In this document: one piece after another, positions 1 through 5,164 of the stretch
How positions within the stretch are numbered: position 1 is the stretch's first letter
Layout of the letters: each line of letters starts with the position of its first letter
NCBI GenBank assembly: GCA_002256685.1
Contig: NQJH01000075.1
Location: 1-7,581, forward strand
Source: Methylococcaceae bacterium NSP1-2
GTDB lineage: Bacteria; Pseudomonadota; Gammaproteobacteria; Methylococcales; Methylomonadaceae
Direction of reading: 5' to 3'
DNA length: 7,581 nt
The notes under the pieces: generated by a model
Told to the model about the DNA's origin: nothing
Databases searched by the model: none
What the model saw: only the letters and a program-made list of their open reading frames with translations
Translations under genes and position numbers: made by a program

Positions 1-60
1 CGTTTCCGACATTTCCGTGCGTTGTCGGAAACGCCCATCCTGCGCTTCGCTTGGATAGGC
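1..60. repeat. tandem palindromic hairpins, probable dispersed repeat (REP-like)
   Basis: Two adjacent inverted repeats lie just beyond the 3' end of hemJ. The first has perfect 10-bp arms at 1-10 and 24-33 around a 13-nt loop. The second pairs about 33-40 with 53-60; its only mismatch becomes a G-U wobble in the minus-strand RNA, and a small gcg/cgc stem sits inside its loop (42-44 with 48-50). Read on the minus strand, the stretch has the look of the 'GTAGG...AAGCGNAGCG' palindromes scattered between genes in many proteobacteria. That resemblance is from memory. It could also act as a 3' barrier or terminator for hemJ, but no T-run follows on that strand. It may extend past the left edge. 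Confidence 0.55.
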
Positions 61-78
61 TTATTCTGACCTACAGTC

Positions 79-504
79 TTAAAAAGGCTTAACCACCGCT
101 AAAATAATAATGCCTACCAAAAATAACACAGGTACTTCATTCATCCAGCGGTAAAAAACATGGCTACGCTGATTGCGATCGTGTTTAAAATCTTCTAACC
201 ACACCCAGCAAAAAGTGTGATAAACCAATGCTAAGGCTAATAAAAACAGTTTGGCATGTAACCAGCCACTAGAGCCATAAATACCCCACGCATAATCCAG
301 CAACATCCATATTCCAAAAATAAAAGTGACGACCATGCCCGGTGTCATAATGCCGTAAAACAATTTTCGCTCCATGACTTTAAAGCGTTCATTGCTTATT
401 TCATCACTGCTCATGGCGTGATAAACATACAGACGTGGTAGATAAAATAGCCCTGCAAACCACGTTACCATAAATATTAAATGTAAGGCTTTTAACCACA
501 GCAT
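79..504 (-). CDS. hemJ: HemJ-type protoporphyrinogen IX oxidase (UPF0093 membrane protein)
   Basis: A 141-residue integral membrane protein. HemJ oxidises protoporphyrinogen IX to protoporphyrin IX, the next-to-last step of heme synthesis, in many Gram-negatives that lack HemG or HemY; electrons are thought to go to the respiratory chain. Visible evidence: the family N-terminus with KALHLIFMVTWFAGLFYLPR (His8, Arg24), four hydrophobic segments (about 4-22, 51-70, 83-102, 122-139), the charged loop around 35-47, and a length typical of the family. The start is an ATG with an AAAGGA ribosome site about 7 bases upstream. That site lies inside the last codons and stop of the thioredoxin-like gene, so the two are surely co-transcribed and perhaps translationally coupled. 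Nothing is missing. Family assignment is confident; activity is inferred. Confidence 0.9.
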   Translation of the reverse strand: MLWLKALHLIFMVTWFAGLFYLPRLYVYHAMSSDEISNERFKVMERKLFYGIMTPGMVVTFIFGIWMLLDYAWGIYGSSGWLHAKLFLLALALVYHTFCWVWLEDFKHDRNQRSHVFYRWMNEVPVLFLVGIIILAVVKPF

Positions 505-507
505 AAT

Positions 508-1014
508 TTATCCTTTTATAAAGGTTGAAAGTTGGGCTTTCATTTCGTTCAAATCAAACAAGCCTGTTTTTTGTAGCGCGATAGTACCATCGGGAGCGAT
601 TAAAAAAGTCGTTGGTGTGAGTGATATATCACCGAAAGCGTGGGCGTTTTCTGCCTGCATATCTAACGCAACATGGTAGGGTATTTGCAGTGCCTTAGTC
701 ATATCAATTACATGATTAGGCGGGTCATAGGACATAGCCACGGCGATAATTTCCAAACCTTGGGGATGATATTGCTGATAAAGTTCAATAAGATGCGGAA
801 TTTCTTTAATGCAGCTAGCACAGTCCGTTGCCCAAAAAGTGACGATAACAGGTTTGCCATATAAATATTGCAACGCGATTTTTTTACCGGCAATGGTAGA
901 AAATATGACATCGGGTGCATTATTGGGAATGGCACGATATAGCGCGGCACTCGCAATAACAATTAGCACGCCAACTAAAGCAAGATAACGAAGGTATCGA
1001 TTATGTATAAACAT
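508..1014 (-). CDS. membrane-anchored TlpA/ResA-like thioredoxin-fold protein
   Basis: A 168-residue protein with one N-terminal membrane helix (about residues 9-27) followed by a thioredoxin-like domain that should face the periplasm. The active site is W-A-T-D-C-A-S-C (Cys65, Cys68). The cis-proline is in LTPTTFLI (Pro134), and the PDG turn follows at 141-143. Proteins of this AhpC/TSA-Redoxin (TlpA, ResA, CcmG-like) type reduce periplasmic disulfides, often for cytochrome c or oxidase assembly. The sequence does not say which client it serves. It is the first gene of a two-gene unit with hemJ, 3 bp apart, which fits a heme or cytochrome role. The ATG start has no strong Shine-Dalgarno upstream, but the membrane helix begins a few residues in, so this start is reasonable. 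It diverges from serA across 73 bp. Confidence 0.85.
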   Translation of the reverse strand: MFIHNRYLRYLALVGVLIVIASAALYRAIPNNAPDVIFSTIAGKKIALQYLYGKPVIVTFWATDCASCIKEIPHLIELYQQYHPQGLEIIAVAMSYDPPNHVIDMTKALQIPYHVALDMQAENAHAFGDISLTPTTFLIAPDGTIALQKTGLFDLNEMKAQLSTFIKG

Positions 1015-1087
1015 TGTCGTGTTGGTAATATCGAGATAGAAGTAAAGCTGTTAAACTACACCATTTTTAGCCTCTCCCTTAAATTAT

Positions 1088-2668
1088 ATGAAAAAAATTC
1101 TTATCTCTGACAAATTAGCAGAAGCGGGTATTAATTATTTAAACGAACAGTCTGACATTCAAATTCATATTCAGACTGGACTTAACGAAGATGAATTGTG
1201 TGAAATCATCGGTGACTACGATGCTTTGTTGATTCGTAGCGATACTAAAGTGACTGCAAAAGTATTGCAAGCTGCTAAAAATCTTAAGTTGATTGGTCGC
1301 GCGGGTATCGGCGTTGATAATGTTGATATTCCTGCGGCAACTGAAATGGGCGTTATCGTGATGAACACGCCAGATGCCAATGCGACCACCACCGCTGAAT
1401 TGGCGATTGCGCATTTGATGTCCTTAAGCCGTCATTTACCCGCCGCTGATCGTTCGATTCGTGCAGGCAAATGGGATCGTAAATTAGTGGGTTCAGAAGT
1501 ATCACACAAAACCTTAGCTATTTTAGGTTTTGGTACCATTGGTCGTATCGCATCACAACGTGGTTTGGGCTTAAAAATGAACGTCATTGCTTATGACCCG
1601 TTTGTTGCGCCTGAAGTATTTGCCGACTTAGGCATTGAGTCTGTCGGTCTGGAAGAATTATTGAAACGTGCCGATTATTTGACCTTGCATTGCCCATTAA
1701 TCGAAAAAACTCGCAATATCATCGGTGCTGAGCAATTAGCGATGATGAAAAAAACCGCCATGATTATTAACTGCGCACGCGGTGGCTTAATTGATGAAGC
1801 CGCGCTGTATGACGCATTAAAAACGGGCAAAATCGCAGGTGCGGCGTTGGACGTTTATGAAAATGAACCGCCCAAAGATTCCCCTTTATTAGAATTAGAC
1901 AACATCGTATTCACGCCACATTTAGGCGCGTCAACTAGCGAAGCACAAGTTGCCGTTAGTGTGGAAATTGCCAGACAAGCGGTGATGTTCCTTAAAACCG
2001 GTGAAGCAGTTAATGCGTTAAACTTGCCAAGATTATCAGCCGAAGAGTTGAAAAAATCGTTAGAATTTATGAATCTTGCCACCACTTTAGGCAAAATTCT
2101 CGCTGGTTTAGCGACACAACCCTTAACAAAAGTAGACGTTGCTACCTTCGGTAAAGCCGCAGAAGTCGCAGTACGTCCTATTTCAGTTGCTGCTTTAGTC
2201 GGTGTATTGAATGGTCGCGTGTCTACACCCGTCAACCGTGTCAATGCTGAAAATTTGGCTAAACGTCAAGGCATTGCACTGACTGAATCCACGACTGAAA
2301 AATCGCAAGATTATGTGTCGCTAATTAAAGTCACAGGTCATTTTGATGGTCAAAGCATGACCTTATCAGGTGCATTATTAGGCGGTCGTCAACCGCGTTT
2401 AGTGGGTATCAATCACTTTGATATTGAAGTTGTTCCTGAAGGTACGTTATTAGTCACACTACACGATGATAAACCGGGTGTGATTTCGGCGATTAGTACT
2501 GTGTTAGGTAATGCCAATATCAATATCACGCGTATGCAGGTCGGTACAGCCGATGTTAAAGAACAAGCGATGGCTGTTATCAGTATTTCTGAACCTGTCA
2601 ATGACGCGATATTGCAACAAATCAGCGCAGTTGCCGCAGTACGCAAAATATCACAAATTACTTTATAA
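1088..2668 (+). CDS. serA: D-3-phosphoglycerate dehydrogenase, long form with ASB and ACT domains
   Basis: A 526-residue cytoplasmic enzyme that oxidises 3-phosphoglycerate to 3-phosphohydroxypyruvate with NAD+, the first step of serine synthesis. The N-terminal substrate domain (about 1-100) has the conserved GRAGIGVDNVD stretch. The nucleotide-binding domain has GFGTIG at 147-152. The catalytic residues of the D-2-hydroxyacid dehydrogenase family are present: Arg231 (in NCARGG), Glu260 (ENEPP) and His278 (TPHLGAST). After about residue 310 comes an allosteric substrate-binding domain (about 315-445), then a C-terminal ACT domain (about 453-526, starting LLVTLHDDKPGV). This is the long architecture, about 115 residues longer than the E. 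coli enzyme. The ACT domain suggests serine feedback, but many long forms are not inhibited. The ATG is preceded by a pyrimidine-rich leader with no clear Shine-Dalgarno; I saw no better start. serB follows after 73 bp. Confidence 0.96.
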   Translation: MKKILISDKLAEAGINYLNEQSDIQIHIQTGLNEDELCEIIGDYDALLIRSDTKVTAKVLQAAKNLKLIGRAGIGVDNVDIPAATEMGVIVMNTPDANATTTAELAIAHLMSLSRHLPAADRSIRAGKWDRKLVGSEVSHKTLAILGFGTIGRIASQRGLGLKMNVIAYDPFVAPEVFADLGIESVGLEELLKRADYLTLHCPLIEKTRNIIGAEQLAMMKKTAMIINCARGGLIDEAALYDALKTGKIAGAALDVYENEPPKDSPLLELDNIVFTPHLGASTSEAQVAVSVEIARQAVMFLKTGEAVNALNLPRLSAEELKKSLEFMNLATTLGKILAGLATQPLTKVDVATFGKAAEVAVRPISVAALVGVLNGRVSTPVNRVNAENLAKRQGIALTESTTEKSQDYVSLIKVTGHFDGQSMTLSGALLGGRQPRLVGINHFDIEVVPEGTLLVTLHDDKPGVISAISTVLGNANINITRMQVGTADVKEQAMAVISISEPVNDAILQQISAVAAVRKISQITL

Positions 2669-2678
2669 GTCATGAATA

Positions 2679-2709
2679 GACCTTTCAGGTTTTTAAAACC
2701 TGAAAGGTC
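2679..2709. repeat. 31-bp near-perfect palindrome between serA and serB
   Basis: The 15-base arms 2679-2693 and 2695-2709 are exact reverse complements around a single central T. The arms read gacctttcaggtttt and its complement. In RNA this gives a strong hairpin of about 12-13 bp starting 10 nt after the serA stop. No T-run follows on the plus strand (tcctgtgtgg), so it is a poor intrinsic terminator. It more likely affects mRNA stability or is a copy of a small dispersed palindrome. I recall similar 'ACCTTTCAGGT...ACCTGAAAGGT' elements from cyanobacteria and Bacteroidetes, but cannot check that here. Confidence 0.75.
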
Positions 2710-2741
2710 CTGTGTGGCTACAACTTCGAGTATCACTCCCC

Positions 2742-3380
2742 ATGAATTTTGACATTATCTGCTTTGATTGCGACAGCACGCTTAGCAAAATCGAAGGCAT
2801 AGACGAACTCGCCAGACGAGTAGGCTTAGGCGATGAAATGTCCAAGCTCACCAATGCTGCAATGAATGGTCTTGTGCCATTAGAAGCCGTCTATGAACAA
2901 CGGTTATCGCTCATTAGACCTGACCAAGCCAGTATTAATTGGGTCGCTGATTTATATATCGCTGAAATTGTTGATGGTGTTAAAGACGTATTCGAGACTT
3001 TATTGGCGCAGGGTAAAGAAGTGCATATTATTAGCGGCGGCTTACGGCAAGCGATTTTGCCATTGGCCGCGTATTTAAATATACCCGAAAGCCGCGTTCA
3101 TGCAGTCAATGTTTATTTCAATGCAGACGGCAGTTATCAAACGTATCAACTGGACTCACCGTTAGCCAGAACAGGCGGCAAAGCGGATATTGTCAGTTCA
3201 TTAAAAAATCAACAATCCCTAGTCGTCGTTGGTGACGGCAAAACCGATATGGAAGCCAAACAAGCGGGCGCATTCGTTATTGGTTTTGGTGGTGTCGTTG
3301 ATAGAGCCATCGTGCGTGAATTGGCGGATATTTATATCACCAACCCTAGTTTAACAGCAGTGTTGGAACATATTTTGTAA
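2742..3380 (+). CDS. serB: phosphoserine phosphatase (HAD superfamily)
   Basis: A 212-residue cytoplasmic phosphatase that converts phosphoserine to serine, the last step of the pathway begun by SerA. HAD motifs with this start: motif I D9-C-D11-S-T (nucleophile Asp9, acid/base Asp11), motif II Ser98 in ISGG, Lys147 in the GGK of motif III, and motif IV GDGKTD (164-169). The cap segment (about 18-65, with EGIDELARRVGLGDEMSKLT) resembles the compact SerB type also seen in animals, without the extra N-terminal ACT-like region of E. coli SerB. I chose the ATG at 2742, since it sits just before the conserved FDIICFDCDST. A GTG at 2712 would add ten unconserved residues encoded right after the palindrome. 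No good Shine-Dalgarno precedes the ATG. It is probably co-transcribed with serA; serC is not in the window. Confidence 0.92.
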   Translation: MNFDIICFDCDSTLSKIEGIDELARRVGLGDEMSKLTNAAMNGLVPLEAVYEQRLSLIRPDQASINWVADLYIAEIVDGVKDVFETLLAQGKEVHIISGGLRQAILPLAAYLNIPESRVHAVNVYFNADGSYQTYQLDSPLARTGGKADIVSSLKNQQSLVVVGDGKTDMEAKQAGAFVIGFGGVVDRAIVRELADIYITNPSLTAVLEHIL

Positions 3381-3399
3381 GTAGGAGCGACGCACCTAC
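3381..3399. repeat. short inverted repeat after serB
   Basis: Immediately after the serB stop, gtagg (3381-3385) and cctac (3395-3399) are perfect complements around a 9-nt loop, agcgacgca. The 'GTAGGAGCGAC' string recalls dispersed REP-like repeats of gammaproteobacteria, perhaps as a decayed copy. The stem is only 5 bp and no T-run follows, so a terminator role is doubtful. Confidence 0.35.
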
Positions 3400-3432
3400 A
3401 TCGTACACAATTTTAAACAGTAGAGAGAAACA

Positions 3433-4179
3433 ATGGCTGGACATAGTAAATGGGCTAATATCAAACACCGCAAAGCGGGGCAGGATGCCAAACGAGGAAA
3501 AGTTTTTACTAAAATGCTACGCGAAATCACTGTCGCGGTAAAAACCAGTGGTGTTGATGCAGGCAGTAATCCAGCATTACGCACTGCAATTGACAAAGCG
3601 TTGGGTGCAAATATGCGCCGTGACACCATCGACAACGCGATCAAAAAAGCGGCGGGTACTTTAGAAGGTGTCAATTATGAAAGCATACGTTACGAAGGCT
3701 ATGGACCCGGTGGTACAGCTGTTATCGTTGATTGCTTAACTGACAATCGTAACCGTACTGTTGGTGAAGTTCGTCATGCGTTTACTAAATCAGGGGGCAA
3801 CTTAGGCACAGATGGCTCTGTAGCGTATATGTTTAGTAAATTGGGTATTCTCAGTTACGCGCCCTCTGTCGATGAAGACGCACTGATGGAAGCCGCCTTA
3901 GAAGCCGGTGCAGAAGACGTAACCACTTATGATGATGGTGCTGTGGATGTCATCACCACTCCCGAAGATTATTTGGCAGTTAAAGATGCCTTGATTACCG
4001 CAGGTTTTGAACCCGACGATGCCGAAGTCACCATGCAAGCTGCCACAATGGCTGAATTGGATGCGAATGACGCAGAAAAAATGCTTCGTCTCATTGACCG
4101 CTTAGAAGATTTAGACGATGTGCAGAACGTGTATTCCAATGCGGACATTAGTGACGAAATCATGGCGGGACTTGAATAA
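3433..4179 (+). CDS. yebC: YebC/TACO1 family protein (translation factor, formerly annotated as transcriptional regulator)
   Basis: A 248-residue cytoplasmic protein, full length for the family (about 240-250). It shows the signature N-terminus MAGHSKWANIKHRKAGQDAK, the NPALRTAIDKALGANMRRDTI stretch (about 49-69), the central YEGYGPGG and NRNRTVGEVRHAF segments, and an acidic C-terminal half ending in the conserved VQNVYSNADI. Family members were long annotated as DNA-binding regulators. More recent work on YebC/TACO1 proteins ties them to the ribosome and to relief of stalling at proline runs. I infer the same role but see nothing here that tests it. The ATG start has only a weak purine stretch (gagaga) upstream. 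In many proteobacteria yebC sits next to ruvC-ruvA-ruvB; here ruv genes do not follow, and the next gene is bfd after 302 bp. Confidence 0.95.
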   Translation: MAGHSKWANIKHRKAGQDAKRGKVFTKMLREITVAVKTSGVDAGSNPALRTAIDKALGANMRRDTIDNAIKKAAGTLEGVNYESIRYEGYGPGGTAVIVDCLTDNRNRTVGEVRHAFTKSGGNLGTDGSVAYMFSKLGILSYAPSVDEDALMEAALEAGAEDVTTYDDGAVDVITTPEDYLAVKDALITAGFEPDDAEVTMQAATMAELDANDAEKMLRLIDRLEDLDDVQNVYSNADISDEIMAGLE

Positions 4180-4190
4180 ACACTAGACTT

Positions 4191-4250
4191 CTCATTAATA
4201 GGCGTTGCTCTGCAACGTCTCTTAATGAGGTAAATAACGCGTTCAACGCC
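4191..4250 (+). other. structured 3' region of yebC with two competing hairpins
   Basis: Starting 11 nt after the yebC stop, ctcattaa (4191-4198) pairs with ttaatgag (4222-4229). Inside it, cgttgc (4203-4208) pairs with gcaacg (4212-4217) around a 3-nt loop. The same left strand also fits a second partner: ggcgttg (4201-4207) is an exact complement of caacgcc (4244-4250). The two folds exclude each other. A T-run (4260-4264) lies 9 nt past the second stem, too far for a classical intrinsic terminator. The core resembles 'GAGACGTTGCA..TGCAACGTCTC' palindromes that I recall as dispersed repeats in other bacteria. It is either an inserted repeat or a 3' end structure for yebC. Confidence 0.5.
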
Positions 4251-4299
4251 CTAAAATCCTTTTTGAAAACCAGTTAAACCCGACACAATGAACATTAGC

Positions 4300-4401
4300 A
4301 AGTGCCTATTTTAAAAGTTCCGCCAGTGTTTTTAGCACGACTCCTTCCAATAATTCATACATAACTCAATTCTATTCCAGCACACCCCTACTTTAAATTC
4401 A
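4300..4401 (-). pseudogene. decayed fragment of a Schlafen AlbA_2 domain gene
   Basis: This stretch aligns by eye, in the same orientation, with 5512-5615 inside the intact Schlafen-like gene. 4313-4350 against 5523-5560 gives about 30 identities in 38 bases. 4352-4401 against 5566-5615 gives about 31 in 50 without gaps, many differences being G/A or C/T transitions. 4300-4310 gives about 9 in 11. Between the blocks there is a 4-bp loss (t4351 against ggaac) and a 1-bp gain near 4311, both frameshifting. Translated on the minus strand the pieces read EFKVGVCWNRIE in one frame, then LEGVVLKTLAELL in the next, matching EFKSSLRWDMVE and LESVVLKTLAGFL of the intact protein. In-frame stops follow. 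Similarity may run on faintly to about 4283 and 4418. No membrane-anchor part is visible; the Fur-regulated promoter lies where it would be. I read it as a dead paralogue or a truncated duplicate. Confidence 0.72.
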
Positions 4402-4421
4402 AAAATTTCGTAACCTCCCTC

Positions 4422-4449
4422 TTTACTTTTTAATGATAATTGTTATCAT
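4422..4449 (+). promoter_or_regulatory. probable sigma70 promoter of bfd-bfr
   Basis: TTTACT (4422-4427, 4 of 6 to the -35 consensus) and TATCAT (4444-4449, 5 of 6 to the -10 consensus) are 16 bp apart. Transcription would start near 4456, leaving a short leader that includes the AGGAG ribosome site at 4471-4475. The Fur box covers the spacer and the -10, as expected for a repressed promoter. A second possible -10 (TTTAAT, 4462-4467) would start transcription inside the ribosome site and is less likely. Confidence 0.5.
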
Positions 4450-4450
4450 T
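4432..4450. promoter_or_regulatory. Fur box (ferric uptake regulator operator)
   Basis: The 19-bp site aatgataattgttatcatt has perfect 8-bp arms (4432-4439 and 4443-4450) around ttg. Its core 4434-4448 matches the 7-1-7 Fur consensus TGATAATNATTATCA at every defined position but one (G for A at 4442). It ends 31 bp before the bfd start and overlaps the predicted -10. Fur with bound iron should block bfd-bfr transcription, so the pair would be made when iron is short. Confidence 0.9.
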
Positions 4451-4481
4451 TAGATATATTATTTAATATTAGGAGTTATCA

Positions 4482-4670
4482 ATGTATATATGTGTTTGCA
4501 AAGGGGTCACCGATAGACAAATTAAACAAGCTATCGATAACGGTGCTAGTACGCGCCGGCAATTATATAAGTGTACAGGTGCAGGTGACGTATGCGGCAA
4601 ATGTGCACAACATCTCAGACAAATGCTTGACGAAAATCGACAATCGAGCCTTATAATACAAGCAGCTTAA
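4482..4670 (+). CDS. bfd: bacterioferritin-associated ferredoxin
   Basis: A 62-residue [2Fe-2S] protein of the BFD family. In the studied systems it binds bacterioferritin near the heme and passes electrons through it, so that stored Fe(III) is reduced and released. The four cluster ligands fit exactly: Cys4 and Cys6 in MYICVCKGV, and Cys38 and Cys41 in CGKC, the same spacing as E. coli Bfd. There is one extra cysteine, Cys31. The start is fixed by AGGAG six bases upstream (4471-4475) and by the conserved MYxCxC beginning. bfr follows after 25 bp in the same transcript. The strong Fur box upstream fits its role in mobilising iron during starvation. Confidence 0.96.
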   Translation: MYICVCKGVTDRQIKQAIDNGASTRRQLYKCTGAGDVCGKCAQHLRQMLDENRQSSLIIQAA

Positions 4671-4695
4671 TTTTAACATTAAAGGCGGTTTGATA

Positions 4696-5160
4696 ATGAA
4701 AGGCGATACTAAAGTCATCGAGTTTTTAAATAAAGCTCTGGAAAACGAATTAACAGCGATTAATCAGTATTTTTTACACGCAAAAATGTATAAAAACTGG
4801 GGCTTAGAGAAGCTCTATGCCAAGGTATATCATGAATCTATCGACGAAATGAAACATGCCGACAAACTTATCGATCGAATTCTATTTTTAGAAGGCTTAC
4901 CCAATTTACAAAATATCGGCAAAATTTTAATTGGTGAAGATACACCCGAAATGCTGGCTTGTGATTTAAAATTAGAAAAATTAGCGGTACCCGATTTAAA
5001 AGATGCCATTCTTTATTGCGAAAGTGTTAGAGACTATGTCTCGCGTGAAGTGTTTGAAGACATATTAGAAAGTGAAGAAGAACATATAGACTGGATAGAA
5101 ACCCAACTGGAACTTATCGAAAAAATAGGTTTGCCCAACTATTTACAGTCGCAGATGTAA
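4696..5160 (+). CDS. bfr: bacterioferritin (heme-containing iron storage protein)
   Basis: A 154-residue cytoplasmic ferritin that, in its family, forms a 24-mer cage with heme b between subunit pairs. It oxidises Fe(II) and stores the mineral. All ferroxidase ligands are at the E. coli positions: Glu18, Glu51, His54, Glu94, Glu127 and His130. The heme ligand Met52 and Tyr25 are also present. Long stretches such as INQYFLHA and YHESIDEMKHAD are nearly identical to the E. coli protein. I chose the ATG at 4696 rather than a TTG at 4690, because MKGDTKVI is the family N-terminus and AAAGGCGG (4681-4688) lies 7 bases before it. Both bfd and bfr appear to sit behind one Fur box, so the storage protein may be made together with its release partner under low iron. 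The gene stops 4 bp short of the convergent Schlafen-like gene, leaving no room for a separate terminator. Confidence 0.97.
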   Translation: MKGDTKVIEFLNKALENELTAINQYFLHAKMYKNWGLEKLYAKVYHESIDEMKHADKLIDRILFLEGLPNLQNIGKILIGEDTPEMLACDLKLEKLAVPDLKDAILYCESVRDYVSREVFEDILESEEEHIDWIETQLELIEKIGLPNYLQSQM

Positions 5161-5164
5161 GGCG

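Noticed and set aside
1015..1087. Promoter pair in the divergent tlpA-like/serA spacer
   Set aside because: Promoters must be here or nearby, but the best hexamers are only weak matches or badly spaced, so I could not place them honestly.
1855..2244. Minus-strand open frame of 129 codons inside serA
   Set aside because: It lies wholly within serA, shows no domain or ribosome site, and serA is clearly the coding frame.
2712..2741. GTG start giving a longer SerB with ten extra residues
   Set aside because: The extra residues (MWLQLRVSLP) match no SerB feature and begin 3 bases after a palindrome. The ATG at 2742 directly precedes the conserved FDIICFDCDST.
4462..4467. TTTAAT as the -10 of the bfd promoter with TTGTTA at 4440-4445
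   Set aside because: Transcription would begin within the bfd Shine-Dalgarno. The TTTACT/TATCAT pair at 4422-4449 gives a workable leader.
4690..4695. TTG start for bfr two codons upstream
   Set aside because: MKGDTKVI from the ATG at 4696 is the standard bacterioferritin N-terminus and has a well-spaced AAAGGCGG before it.
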